The notes under the pieces: generated by a model
Database searches by the model: none
What the model saw: only the letters and a program-made list of their open reading frames with translations
What the model was told of the DNA's origin: nothing
Made by a program: the position numbers and the translations under genes
Shown here: piece by piece, positions 1 to 9,681 of the stretch
Numbering within the stretch: position 1 is the stretch's first letter
Layout of the letters: each line of letters opens with the position of its first letter
Origin: Microbacteriaceae bacterium
GTDB taxonomy: Bacteria > Actinomycetota > Actinomycetes > Actinomycetales > Microbacteriaceae
Direction of reading: 5' to 3'
Length of the DNA: 36,632 bases
Assembly (NCBI GenBank): GCA_025465035.1
Contig: JAODMH010000098.1
Location: 1-36,632, forward strand

Positions 1-1976
1 GCCCGGCCGGCGGCGGCGGTCGTGGTCGTGGACCTGGCGGTGGCACCGCTGGTGCCTTCGGTCGCGGCGGCGGTAAAAGCAAGGCTCGCAAGTCCAAGAG
101 GACGAAGAGAGCAGAATTCGAACTGCGCGAAGCCCCGTCGCTCGGTGGCGTCAGCGTTCCCCGCGGCGACGGCAAGTCGGTCATCCGTCTCCGTCGCGGT
201 GCGTCCATCACGGACTTCGCGGACAAGATCGACACCAGTCCCGGAAACCTCGTGACGGTGCTGTTCCACCTGGGACAGATGGCCACGGCGACCGAGTCCC
301 TCGACGAGGCAACGTTCGACATCCTCGGTGACGAGCTCGGCTTCAAGATCGAGATGGTCTCGCCTGAGGATGAGGACCGCGAACTGCTCGCCGGCTTCGA
401 TCTCGACCTCGATCAGGAACTCGAAGACGAAACGGACGAGGACCTCGTCGCCAGGCCCCCCGTCGTGACCGTCATGGGCCACGTCGACCACGGCAAGACG
501 CGTCTTCTCGACGCGATCCGCAATGCGAACGTCGTCGCCGGTGAGGCGGGTGGGATCACCCAGCACATCGGTGCCTACCAGGTCGTCACGGAGCATGAGG
601 GCCAGGAACGCGCCATCACCTTCATCGACACACCGGGCCACGAGGCGTTCACCGCCATGCGTGCCCGTGGTGCTCAGGTGACCGACATCGCGATCCTCGT
701 GGTCGCGGCGGATGACGGGATCATGCCGCAGACCATCGAGGCTCTGAACCACGCACAGGCGGCGAATGTGCCGATCGTGGTCGCGGTCAACAAGATCGAT
801 AAGGAGGGGGCCAACCCCGCCAAGGTGCGCCAGCAGCTCACCGAGTTCGGTCTCGTCGCCGAAGAATACGGTGGGGACACCATGTTCATCGACGTGTCTG
901 CGCTCAACAAGATCGGCATCCCCGAGCTTCTGGACGCGGTGCTGCTCACTGCGGATGCCGGGCTCGACATGCGCGCGAACCCCAACAAGGATGCGCGCGG
1001 CGTTGCCATCGAGGCCAAGCTCGACAAGGGGCGCGGCGCCGTTGCGACAGTGCTCATCCAGTCGGGAACCCTCGAGGTCGGAGACGCGATCGTCGCGGGT
1101 ACGGCATACGGACGGGTCCGTGCGATGTTCGACGAGAACGGTGGCGCCGTGCAGTTCGCGACGCCTGCTCGTCCGGTATCGGTGCTCGGACTCACCTCCG
1201 TTCCCCGTGCGGGCGACACCTTCCTGGTCACCGACGACGACCGCACCGCCCGTCAGATCGCCGAAAAGCGTGAAGCCGCGGAGCGTAACGCCCTGCTCGC
1301 CCGCAGCCGCAAGCGGATCAGTCTCGAGGACTTCACCAAGGCCCTCGAAGACGGCAAGGTCGAGTCGCTCAACCTCATCATCAAGGGTGACGTTTCCGGT
1401 GCCGTCGAGGCGCTCGAGGAATCGTTGCTCAAGATCGAGGTCGACGACAGCGTTCAGCTGCGCATCATCCACCGCGGTGTCGGTGCGATCACGGAGAGCG
1501 ACGTCAACCTCGCGACCATCGACAACGCGATCATCATCGGGTTCAACGTGCGTCCGGACACCAAGGCTCGCGAGCGCTCCGCTCGCGAGGGCGTCGACGT
1601 GCGTTTCTACTCGGTGATCTATGCGGCCCTCGAGGATGTCGAAAACGCGCTCAAGGGAATGCTCAAGCCAGAGTTCGAAGAGGTCCAGTCCGGTGTCGCC
1701 GAGGTCCGCGAGATCTTCCGTTCCTCCAAGATCGGAAACATCGCGGGTGTCATCGTGCGAAGCGGAACGATCACGAGAAACGCCAAGGCGCGGGTCATCC
1801 GCGACGGCGTCGTGGTCGGCGACAACCTCGCGATCGAGTCGCTGCGCCGGTTCAAGGATGACGTCACAGAGGTTCGCACGGACTTCGAGGCAGGCATCGG
1901 ACTCGGTAAGTTCAACGACATCCAGGTCGGCGACGAGATCGAGACGATCGAACTGAAAGAGAAGCCGCGGGTCTAA
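1..1976 (+). CDS. infB: Translation initiation factor IF-2, 5'-truncated by window edge
   Basis: Frame 3 is open from the window start ([10 protein letters not shown]...[28 protein letters not shown]...). It carries [18 protein letters not shown] and NKID G-motifs and the IF-2 C-terminal domains. The ORF-track start at 252 is internal. Confidence 0.97.
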   Translation, partial: PAGGGGRGRGPGGGTAGAFGRGGGKSKARKSKRTKRAEFELREAPSLGGVSVPRGDGKSVIRLRRGASITDFADKIDTSPGNLVTVLFHLGQMATATESLDEATFDILGDELGFKIEMVSPEDEDRELLAGFDLDLDQELEDETDEDLVARPPVVTVMGHVDHGKTRLLDAIRNANVVAGEAGGITQHIGAYQVVTEHEGQERAITFIDTPGHEAFTAMRARGAQVTDIAILVVAADDGIMPQTIEALNHAQAANVPIVVAVNKIDKEGANPAKVRQQLTEFGLVAEEYGGDTMFIDVSALNKIGIPELLDAVLLTADAGLDMRANPNKDARGVAIEAKLDKGRGAVATVLIQSGTLEVGDAIVAGTAYGRVRAMFDENGGAVQFATPARPVSVLGLTSVPRAGDTFLVTDDDRTARQIAEKREAAERNALLARSRKRISLEDFTKALEDGKVESLNLIIKGDVSGAVEALEESLLKIEVDDSVQLRIIHRGVGAITESDVNLATIDNAIIIGFNVRPDTKARERSAREGVDVRFYSVIYAALEDVENALKGMLKPEFEEVQSGVAEVREIFRSSKIGNIAGVIVRSGTITRNAKARVIRDGVVVGDNLAIESLRRFKDDVTEVRTDFEAGIGLGKFNDIQVGDEIETIELKEKPRV

Positions 1977-1986
1977 CTCAGGCACC

Positions 1987-2027
1987 CGGTGAGCGAGCCT
2001 GTTGAGAATCGGCAGGCTCGCTCACCG
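1987..2027. repeat. Perfect inverted repeat/hairpin in infB-rbfA spacer (15-bp arms, 11-nt loop)
   Basis: CGGTGAGCGAGCCTG (1987-2001), loop, CAGGCTCGCTCACCG (2013-2027). No T-tract follows. Confidence 0.85.
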
Positions 2028-2046
2028 CAGCTCAAAGGAGAACAAC

Positions 2047-2481
2047 ATGGCTGATCCGGCACGCGCCGCCAAGATGGCGGACCGCATCAAGGTGATCGTG
2101 GCCAAGACGCTGGAGCGCGGACTCAAAGACCCGCGCTTGGGGTTCGTGACGATAACGGACGTCAAGGTGACAGGCGACCTGCAGCACGCCTCGATCTTCT
2201 ACACGGTGTACGGCACCGACGAGGAGCGGGCAGACTCGGCCGCGGCACTCAAATCCGCCACTGGGATGCTGCGCAGTGAGGTCGGCAAGAACATCACCGC
2301 CCGCCTCACGCCGTCGCTCGAGTTCATCGCTGACGCGATCCCCGAGAACGCGAAGCACATCGAGGCGCTGCTCGCCGAGGCCCACACTCGCGACGCCGAA
2401 ACCGAGACGCTCAAGAGGTCGGCGCAGTATGCCGGCGACGAGGATCCCTACGTCAAGCCGCGGGTCATCGACGAGGACTGA
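2047..2481 (+). CDS. rbfA: Ribosome-binding factor A
   Basis: ATG at 2047 with upstream AAAGGAG. MADPARAAKMADRIKVIVAKTLERGLKDPRLGFVTITDVKVTGDLQHASIFYTV is characteristic of RbfA, and it follows infB. Confidence 0.95.
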   Translation: MADPARAAKMADRIKVIVAKTLERGLKDPRLGFVTITDVKVTGDLQHASIFYTVYGTDEERADSAAALKSATGMLRSEVGKNITARLTPSLEFIADAIPENAKHIEALLAEAHTRDAETETLKRSAQYAGDEDPYVKPRVIDED

Positions 2482-2483
2482 CT

Positions 2484-2501
2484 CCGCTCATACACGAGCG
2501 G
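2484..2501. terminator. Short hairpin between convergent rbfA and NAD(P)-binding gene
   Basis: CCGCTC-ATACAC-GAGCGG fills the convergent gap. Confidence 0.4.
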
Positions 2502-3224
2502 TCATGCCTGCGCCGGAGCTTTCTGCTGGTCCGGCTTGCTGCCCGCCTCTTTCAGGAAGAACTGGAGGAGGCTGGGCTGCGCCGAGACCGTCGCGACGGC
2601 CATCACCTTACGCACGTAGTCGGGGCTCTCGACCTGGGCGAGCATCGAGCTCGCCAGATCCGCCCGCGAGGTGAACTTGCCCGCGACGTACCGTTCGGCC
2701 GTTTGGTAGTCGGTGACTCCAGGCGTGTCGAAGAGACCGGACGGGCGGATGATGGTCCAGTCGAGATGGCTGTCTCTCACGATCGCTTCCATTCGGGTCA
2801 TGTCGGCGTAGAGGGTCTTGCCCAGTACCCCGACCACGAATGGCTGAAGCACCTTCTCGAAGAAGAATCCACCGTGCGGCCCCGCGCCGGGGTCGACGGC
2901 GCTCGAGGTGACGCAGATGAGGCGTCGGGTTCCGCTGCGCTCCATGGCCCGGATGATGTTGGTCATGCCTTCCGAGTACACAGTGATCGGTTCCTTGCCG
3001 AAGGGAACGCCGAGGCTCGAGAGAACGGCGTCCTGGCCTTCGACCGCCCGGTCGACGGACACCTGGTCGTACACGTCGCCCGCGAGGACGGTGAGCCGGT
3101 CGCCGTGGGTCGGGAAATCTTCCGGGTGGCGGGTCACCGCGGTGACCGTGTGCCCGGCAGCGAGCGCCTGGTCGGTGACCAGTCGACCGGTCGGACCGTT
3201 CGCTCCGAATACTGCAATCCTCAT
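2502..3224 (-). CDS. NAD(P)-binding (NmrA/SDR-type) oxidoreductase
   Basis: MRIAVFGANGPTGRLVTDQALAAGHTVTAVTR Rossmann motif. SD-like GGAGGGAG upstream. Confidence 0.85.
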   Translation of the reverse strand: MRIAVFGANGPTGRLVTDQALAAGHTVTAVTRHPEDFPTHGDRLTVLAGDVYDQVSVDRAVEGQDAVLSSLGVPFGKEPITVYSEGMTNIIRAMERSGTRRLICVTSSAVDPGAGPHGGFFFEKVLQPFVVGVLGKTLYADMTRMEAIVRDSHLDWTIIRPSGLFDTPGVTDYQTAERYVAGKFTSRADLASSMLAQVESPDYVRKVMAVATVSAQPSLLQFFLKEAGSKPDQQKAPAQA

Positions 3225-3284
3225 TGTGGTGCTCCCTCCGGTACGCTGTGTTCAGCAGACCATACAATATAGAAACCGTATCAT

Positions 3285-3761
3285 ATGAAATCCGAAACAA
3301 ATACGTCCAAGGACCCACGACGAACAGTCGCCGAGCTGAAGGCGGCCATGCGCGATCTGCGCGTGCAGCTCTCCTTGCTCAATCACCACGTCGGTTCGCA
3401 GGCGGATCTCAAGGATGCCGACCTCGACTGCCTCGACCTCATCTCGATTTATGCGCCGATCAGTCCCAGCGCACTCGCCAAACGGGCTGGTCTTCACCCC
3501 GCGACCATGACCGGCATCCTCGACAGGCTGGAGAGAGGTGGCTGGGTCGCTCGTGAACGCGACGCGAAGGACAGGCGTGCCATCGTCATTCGGATGCTTC
3601 CGGAACGCAACCGGGAGATGTATCGCCTCTACGCCGGCATGGACTCGCTCATGGACGAGATCTGTGACGGCTACGACAACGACCAGCTCGAGCTGATCAC
3701 CGGGTTCTTCCGCCGGGCCACCGGCGCCGGACAGCTCGCCACGGAACAGTTCGAGGTCTAG
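3285..3761 (+). CDS. MarR-family transcriptional regulator
   Basis: Winged-helix segment ISPSALAKRAGLHPATMTGILDRLERGGWVARERDAKDRRAIVIRMLPE. Divergent from 2502-3224. Confidence 0.85.
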   Translation: MKSETNTSKDPRRTVAELKAAMRDLRVQLSLLNHHVGSQADLKDADLDCLDLISIYAPISPSALAKRAGLHPATMTGILDRLERGGWVARERDAKDRRAIVIRMLPERNREMYRLYAGMDSLMDEICDGYDNDQLELITGFFRRATGAGQLATEQFEV

Positions 3762-3785
3762 GCGACTTCCGCGCGAGCAGGCAGG

Positions 3786-4646
3786 CTACTTGAGCAGGCG
3801 TGACAGTACCCGATCGGCGAGCGGCTTGCCCGCGGTCTGGCAGGTCGGGCAGTACTGCAGAGTCGAATCGGCGAAGATGACCTGGCGTACGGTGTCACCG
3901 CAGACCGGGCACGCCTCGCCGGTGCGTCCGTGCACCTGAAGGTTGGACTTCTTCTCCTTCTTGAGCTCGGATGCCGCGAGACCGTCAGCGCGCGCGATGG
4001 CGGCTCTCAGCGTCCCCTGCATGGCGTCGTAGAGCCGCGCGATCTCCGGAGGCGCCATCGATGCAGGCTTGAACGGCGACATCTTCGCCGCGTGAAGGAT
4101 CTCGTCGGAGTAGGCGTTGCCGATGCCAGCGATGATCGACTGGTTGCGCAGCACTCCCTTGATCTGGGATCGTCCGGCGGTGCTCAGAATGTCCGCGAAG
4201 CGCTGTTCGGTGAACGCCTGGCTGAGTGGATCCGGGCCGAGGCGCGCGATACCCGGCACATCCGACGGGTTGGCGACGACATAGATCGCGAGACTCTTCT
4301 TGGTGCCGGCCTCGGTCAGATCCAGACCAGAACCGCCCTCGAGCACGAGCCGGGCCGCGAGCGGCCCCTTACCCGGGCGGCCGGATTGCATGGGTGCCCC
4401 CTCCCGCCAGCGGATCCATCCTGCTCGCGCCAGATGCATCACGAGATGCAGCTCGCCCACAGTGATGTCGAGGAACTTGCCGTGCCGGGACACGCCTTCG
4501 ATGAACTGGCCGGCGAGGGCCGAAACAGGCGGGTCGAAGGTCTTGAGCGCGGCGAAGGACACGACGTCGAGCCGCTCGACCCTGCTCCCGTTGAGACGCG
4601 TGCCCAGGTCGATCACGAGGGCATGTACTTCGGGAAGTTCTGGCAC
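3786..4646 (-). CDS. Fpg/Nei-family DNA glycosylase
   Basis: GTG at 4646 gives (M)PELPEVHAL, the conserved N-terminus carrying the catalytic Pro/Glu. C-terminal zinc finger CPVCGDTVRQ...CPTCQTAGK. The ORF-track start at 4682 is too far upstream. Confidence 0.92.
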   Translation of the reverse strand: MPELPEVHALVIDLGTRLNGSRVERLDVVSFAALKTFDPPVSALAGQFIEGVSRHGKFLDITVGELHLVMHLARAGWIRWREGAPMQSGRPGKGPLAARLVLEGGSGLDLTEAGTKKSLAIYVVANPSDVPGIARLGPDPLSQAFTEQRFADILSTAGRSQIKGVLRNQSIIAGIGNAYSDEILHAAKMSPFKPASMAPPEIARLYDAMQGTLRAAIARADGLAASELKKEKKSNLQVHGRTGEACPVCGDTVRQVIFADSTLQYCPTCQTAGKPLADRVLSRLLK

Positions 4647-4705
4647 CGCTACAGTCTCCGCCAGGCCGCGATATCTGTCCATGGTGAATTGGTTATGCTG
4701 ACGAC

Positions 4706-4987
4706 GTGCTCTACGTCACCTTCTACGCGAGCGAACTCACCCAGCTGCATCGCATCGGCGAGGTATATCCCAGACATCGCGCCTACGTCGACGAATTCGC
4801 CCTCGGTGGCCAGATCTGGATGATCGGCAACTTCGGCGATCCCGCAACCGAGGGTGCGATGTGCATTTTCCGTTCGCGCGAGGCGGCAGAACAGTTTCTC
4901 GCCGGAGACCCGTTCGTGCTCGAGGGATTGGTCGCGGCGTCGACGATCCGGGAGTGGGACCCGCTCGTCTACGAGGGCAGTTCGTAG
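4706..4987 (+). CDS. YciI-like domain protein
   Basis: 93 aa, MLYVTFYASELTQLHRIGEVYPRHRAYVDEFALGGQIWMIGNFGD...GDPFVLEGLV. TATGCT lies 6 nt before GTG. Confidence 0.75.
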   Translation: MLYVTFYASELTQLHRIGEVYPRHRAYVDEFALGGQIWMIGNFGDPATEGAMCIFRSREAAEQFLAGDPFVLEGLVAASTIREWDPLVYEGSS

Positions 4988-5838
4988 CCGTCCACAGGAC
5001 TGCCGACGACGAGACCATCCCGCAGTAGGCCGGCCATGGCCCTCTCGAACTGGGCGTCATCCGCCCGGACCGACGCCATCTCGGCGACCGTGACCGGCAC
5101 GTCCGACGCTCGCAGTTCGGCGAGGATCAACCCTCGCACCTGCCGATCGGAGCCCTCGAACTTCTTCTGCACGGCCTTCCTCGCCCCGAGATACTCCGGA
5201 TAGCCGGCGGCACGCCAGGCGCACTGCTCGGCGATCGGACAGGCGTCGCAGCGCGGCGAACGGGCGGTGCAGACGACCGCGCCGAGTTCCATGATGCCGG
5301 CGTTCGTCATCCGCGCCTCGGCGGGATCCGTTGGCAGGATCGCCTCCATCGCGGCCAGGTCGCGCTTCGAGGAGGGCGGCCCGGGTTCGCCATGACCGTC
5401 GATGGCACGGGCGATGACCCGCCGCACGTTGGTGTCGACGACAGGATGCCGATGGCCGTACGCGAAGGCGGCGACGGCGCGCGCCGTGTAGTCGCCGATC
5501 CCCGGCAGGGCTAGCAAGTCGTCGACGTCATGCGGAACCACGCCGCCGTGCCGTTCGGTGATCGCGACAGCGGTGGCGTGCAGGTTCAGCGCGCGGCGCG
5601 GATAGCCGAGTCGTTCCCAGGCTCTCACCGCCTCACCGGAGGGCACGGCGGCGAGGTCGGCGGGTGTCGGCCAGCGGCCGAGCCACTCCTCGAGCCGAGG
5701 GATCACCCTGGCCACCGGCGTCTGCTGCAGCATGAATTCGCTCACCAGCGTGCCCCAGGCGGTGAAGCCGGTACGTCTCCAGGGCAGGTCGCGGCCGTTT
5801 GCCACGAACCAGTCGTTGACCGCGCGCGCGATGTTCAC
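4969..5838 (-). CDS. mutY: A/G-specific adenine glycosylase
   Basis: MLQQTPVARVIPRLEEWLGRWPTPADLA, LPGIGDYTARAVAAFAYG, and the CTARSPRCDACPIAEQC Fe-S cluster. Confidence 0.93.
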   Translation of the reverse strand: MNIARAVNDWFVANGRDLPWRRTGFTAWGTLVSEFMLQQTPVARVIPRLEEWLGRWPTPADLAAVPSGEAVRAWERLGYPRRALNLHATAVAITERHGGVVPHDVDDLLALPGIGDYTARAVAAFAYGHRHPVVDTNVRRVIARAIDGHGEPGPPSSKRDLAAMEAILPTDPAEARMTNAGIMELGAVVCTARSPRCDACPIAEQCAWRAAGYPEYLGARKAVQKKFEGSDRQVRGLILAELRASDVPVTVAEMASVRADDAQFERAMAGLLRDGLVVGSPVDGYELPS

Positions 5839-5891
5839 GAGACCACTCTAGGTATACGGATGGCCGCCAACTCGCGGCGTAGTCTGGGCAC

Positions 5892-6506
5892 ATGGCCAGA
5901 TGGGCACCCGAAAAGAACGACACCCTCGATGTACTCGCCGCCGAGATTGTGCACAACTACGGGGTGGGTCGGTCGATCGTGGCGGTGGACGGTACGTCGA
6001 CGGCTGGCACGGGGCCCTTTGCGGACGGCATCGCCCAGCAACTGCGCAAGGACGGACACAGGGTGTTCCGTGCGTCCATCGCCGACTTCCACAGACCGCG
6101 CACGGCCTGGGCGGGCCCTGACGGCTCACCTCGGACCTATTATGCAGACGCATTCGACTACTCGGTGTTTCGACGCATACTCATCGACCCGTTCCGTGCG
6201 TCCGGCAGCACGGGTTTCGTGCTCGCGGCATACGACTCCAGACGCGAGACGGCGATCCAGCCCAGGTGGATGAGTGCGGGGGCCGACGCCATCCTCATCG
6301 TCGACGGTGTCTTCCTCAACCGCCCCGAGCTCTCGGGATTCTGGAACTATTCGGTCTTCGTCGAGGTGCCGGTCGAGGAGTCGAGCGTCGAGACGAGCGC
6401 GGATGCCCTGTACGTCGCGGAGGTTCGTCCGCGTTCCACCGCCTCGGCCATCATCGACAACAGCGATGACGAGCATCCCAGAAGAGCGTTTGCCGATTCC
6501 TGCTAG
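5892..6506 (+). CDS. Uridine kinase-like P-loop protein with degenerate Walker A
   Basis: IVAVDGTSTAGTGPFADGIAQQLRKDGHRVFRASIADFHRPR resembles actinobacterial uridine kinases but lacks the GK[ST] lysine. Confidence 0.75.
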   Translation: MARWAPEKNDTLDVLAAEIVHNYGVGRSIVAVDGTSTAGTGPFADGIAQQLRKDGHRVFRASIADFHRPRTAWAGPDGSPRTYYADAFDYSVFRRILIDPFRASGSTGFVLAAYDSRRETAIQPRWMSAGADAILIVDGVFLNRPELSGFWNYSVFVEVPVEESSVETSADALYVAEVRPRSTASAIIDNSDDEHPRRAFADSC

Positions 6507-7495
6507 CTCCTGACCGGAGCCTTCACCCGCGCGATGACATCGTCCGGCGTGATGAAGCCGTCATGTTCCACCTCGTGCACCATTGTCACCAGCAGTTCGT
6601 TCACGGGTGTCGGCACCCCGAGGACTCTGCCGTGATGCACCGTCGCGCCGTTGAGGAAGTCGATCTCGGTCGGCTGGCCGCGGCGGATGCTCTGCAGCGT
6701 CGATCCCGGATTGGGGCGTCTACCCATCCGAGCCGCCATGACCAGGGGCAGCAGCTGACCGATGGACGCCGGAAGTCGCAGGAGCATTCGCAGGATGCCG
6801 TTGGAGAGTCCCTGCACCTTCTCGAAGACAACCCCATTCGCGATGCCGACACGTACCGCTTCGCGCATGCTCTCGGTCATCAGGATGCGCAAGCGCCGAT
6901 CGGACACCACCTCCTGCACGCTCATCCCGGTGATCGCAGGCAGGGCGTTCACGTGGTTGACGATCAGTTTTGTCCACTGGGCGCCCTCGAAGTTGCCGGT
7001 GACGATCGTCGGCATGACCGCGCCCAAGATCTTCGAGGCGTAGACCGCCGGAAGTAGTTCGCCACCGAGGTAGGTCGACCCGCCGACCGTCACGGTGACC
7101 TGGCCGGGGGAGAGGAAGGATGCCGCGTAGAGCGCGAGGCCGCCGACGATGTCCGATCGAGGGGCTCCGCGATGCGCGCTCTGGATGCCCTCGAGCCCGT
7201 TCTGCATGACGACGACGGGGATGCCGACCAGAAAGGCCGCATTGGCCCTGAGCGCGGCTTCGGCATCCTGTGCCTTGGTCGCGACGATGACGAGATCCTG
7301 GCTTCTGGTCAGCAGATCACCGGCACTGACGTGTGCCAGATACTCGCCCCAGACGCCTGTCAATCGAATACCGTCGCGCGCGATCGCCGCGAGATGGTCA
7401 CCCCGAGCCGTTACCTGCACCTCGTGCCCGGCGCGGGCGAGGAGAGCCGCGATAGTGCCGCCGACCGCGCCGGCGCCGATAACCCCAACCCTCAT
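6503..7495 (-). CDS. 2-dehydropantoate 2-reductase family (ApbA/PanE)
   Basis: ATG at 7495: MRVGVIGAGAVGGTIAALLARAGHEVQVTARG, ApbA/PanE Rossmann motif. C-terminal TEIDFLNGATVHHGRVLGVPTPVNELL. Confidence 0.9.
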   Translation of the reverse strand: MRVGVIGAGAVGGTIAALLARAGHEVQVTARGDHLAAIARDGIRLTGVWGEYLAHVSAGDLLTRSQDLVIVATKAQDAEAALRANAAFLVGIPVVVMQNGLEGIQSAHRGAPRSDIVGGLALYAASFLSPGQVTVTVGGSTYLGGELLPAVYASKILGAVMPTIVTGNFEGAQWTKLIVNHVNALPAITGMSVQEVVSDRRLRILMTESMREAVRVGIANGVVFEKVQGLSNGILRMLLRLPASIGQLLPLVMAARMGRRPNPGSTLQSIRRGQPTEIDFLNGATVHHGRVLGVPTPVNELLVTMVHEVEHDGFITPDDVIARVKAPVRS

Positions 7496-7532
7496 GCTCG
7501 GAATACTACTTGGCGGAGCGATCGGCCCCGCG

Positions 7533-8963
7533 TCAACGCACCCTGACGGTGCGCCCAGACGGAAGCAGCACCGCGATGACTGCCGAGCCCAGCAGCACCG
7601 CCGCTCCGACGGTGATGGCCGGGATCGCGGCATCCACGTATCCGGTGGGGGTCAATTCGCCGCCGGCGCCGGTGAAGACGGCGGTGAGCACGGCGATGCC
7701 CAGGGCGACACCGATCTCTCGTAGGGTGGAGTTCGTGCCGCTCGCCTTGGCGCGGTCGGCATCGACGATGTTCGCGAGCACCGCGGTGGATGACGGCGCG
7801 AACACGAGCCCCATTCCGACCCCTGCCAAGATGAACGCGCCGAGAATGTCGACGTATGACACGTCGGCGGACATCGTGCGCGACAGCCAGAAGATACCCG
7901 CCGACTGGAGGAGCAGGCCCACGACGATGAGGTTGCGCGTTCCGATGCGCGAGGCGAACAGGCCGGCGAGGGGAGCGACCACCATGGGCGCGAGTGTCCA
8001 TGGCATCGTCATTACGCCCGCTTCGAGCGGCGAGTGCCCCTGCACGATCTGCAGGAACTGGATCAGGATGAAGACCGATCCGAAGATGCCGAAGCTGAAG
8101 GCGATACCGACCACATTCGCGACACTGAAGCTTCGGTCGCGGAATAGGCGGAGCGGCAGCAGCGGAGCCTTCGCGCGAGCCTCCCAGGCCACGAAGGCGA
8201 CGAGGAGAACACCGCCGCCGACGAGCGAGCCGAGCACCTCCAGACTGTCCCAGCCCGCGTCGTTGCCGCGGACGATCCCGTAGACGAGGCCGAGCACGCC
8301 GACACCGACCAGCAGTAGGCCGAGCAGGTCGGCGCGCAGTCGTGCTCCGAAGCTGTTCGGCAGTGCGAACAACACCAGCGGCACGCTCACAATGCCGACG
8401 GGAACGTTGAGCCAGAAGATGGCCTGCCAGTTCCAGCCTTCGACCACGGCACCGCCGATGAGCGGGCCAAGCGCCACACCGAGCCCGGAGATGCCGCCCC
8501 AGATGCCGATTGCGAGCGGCCGGAATCGCGTGCTCACAGATCCGACGAGGAGGGTGAGCGAGAGTGGCATCAGCGCCGCGGCGCCGACGCCCTGCACCGC
8601 CCTGGTGACGATGAGCATCCACGGCTCGGTGCTGAGTGCCGAGAGGGCGGAGGCGATGGTGAAGATCGCGATACCGATGACGAAGACCGTGCGACGGCCG
8701 AGCCGGTCACCGAGCGCGACCGCCATGAGCATGAAGGTGGCGAAGCTCAGCGTGTAGGCGTTCACGAACCACTGCAGCTCGTCGATGCCGGCGTTCAGGT
8801 CGGTGCGGATGACCGGAAGCGCACTCGTCATGACGAGGTTGTCGAGGGTGGCCATGAACATCGGCAGGGACGCGGCGATGATGGCGAGCCAGATCGGCAC
8901 CCGGCGCCGGGGGCTGACCTCACTTTCGTCGATGGTTTCTGTACGGGTTTCGATGGTGCTCAT
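7533..8963 (-). CDS. MFS drug transporter (DHA2/EmrB-QacA type, about 14 TM)
   Basis: FMATLDNLVMTSALPVIRTDLNAGIDELQWFVNAYTLSFA and GDRLGRRTVFVIGI. SD GGAGG before ATG. Confidence 0.92.
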   Translation of the reverse strand: MSTIETRTETIDESEVSPRRRVPIWLAIIAASLPMFMATLDNLVMTSALPVIRTDLNAGIDELQWFVNAYTLSFATFMLMAVALGDRLGRRTVFVIGIAIFTIASALSALSTEPWMLIVTRAVQGVGAAALMPLSLTLLVGSVSTRFRPLAIGIWGGISGLGVALGPLIGGAVVEGWNWQAIFWLNVPVGIVSVPLVLFALPNSFGARLRADLLGLLLVGVGVLGLVYGIVRGNDAGWDSLEVLGSLVGGGVLLVAFVAWEARAKAPLLPLRLFRDRSFSVANVVGIAFSFGIFGSVFILIQFLQIVQGHSPLEAGVMTMPWTLAPMVVAPLAGLFASRIGTRNLIVVGLLLQSAGIFWLSRTMSADVSYVDILGAFILAGVGMGLVFAPSSTAVLANIVDADRAKASGTNSTLREIGVALGIAVLTAVFTGAGGELTPTGYVDAAIPAITVGAAVLLGSAVIAVLLPSGRTVRVR

Positions 8964-8999
8964 GCGGTCCTCCGGCAGACAGGATTGAGGGATCGATTG

Positions 9000-9042
9000 G
9001 TTATTGGATGATTACTTAGCACACTAGTTATCGACTGATAAC
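9000..9042. promoter_or_regulatory. Candidate TetR operator region with two related palindromes
   Basis: Perfect GTTATC-GACT-GATAAC (9027-9042) and a 12/16-matching copy GTTATTGGATGATTAC (9000-9015), 27 bp apart, between divergent MFS and TetR genes. Confidence 0.7.
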
Positions 9043-9681
9043 ATGTCAAGCATGACGAACGAGAGTGGGGCCAAGGGCACGAGGATGCGCGCCGAGGACC
9101 GCAGGGAACACATCCTCAAGGCGGCGACAGAGGTCTTCGGCGATTACGGCTATTTCGGCACGACGACCGCTGTGGTCGCACGAGCCGCCGGTGTCAGCCA
9201 GCCATACGTCGTGCGCGTATTCGGCACGAAGGAGAAGCTCTTCCTCGAGGTGCTGCAGCGAGCTCTCGACCTGTTGATGCGCGAGTTCCGCGCCGCGCTG
9301 GCGGAGGAATCCGATGTTCCCCTCGCCGACAGGATCGGCCTCGCCTACGTCGGCCTCGCGTCCAATCGCGGGCTCCTGCTCTCGTTGATGCACGGATTCG
9401 TGCTCGGCCGGGACCCCGAGATCGGTCCGGAAGCCAGGAGGGGGTTCATGTGCGTCTACAGATTCCTGCGCACCGAGGCGGGGTTCGACGCCGACGAGTC
9501 GGAACGCTTCCTCGCGGGTGGCATGATGATCAACACGATGATCGGCCTGCGGATGACCGATGACTTCGACCGTGACGCAGACGTTCGCGAATTGCTGCGT
9601 GCGGCCTTTCCTCAGAAACTCGACGTGCTGCTCGCCCTCGCGGAGCCGCCCATCGCCGAGAGGAACGGAGCGCGGTCGTGA
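9043..9681 (+). CDS. TetR-family transcriptional regulator
   Basis: RREHILKAATEVFGDYGYFGTTTAVVARAAGVSQPYVVRVFGTKEKLFLEVL HTH. Divergent from the MFS gene. Confidence 0.92.
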   Translation: MSSMTNESGAKGTRMRAEDRREHILKAATEVFGDYGYFGTTTAVVARAAGVSQPYVVRVFGTKEKLFLEVLQRALDLLMREFRAALAEESDVPLADRIGLAYVGLASNRGLLLSLMHGFVLGRDPEIGPEARRGFMCVYRFLRTEAGFDADESERFLAGGMMINTMIGLRMTDDFDRDADVRELLRAAFPQKLDVLLALAEPPIAERNGARS

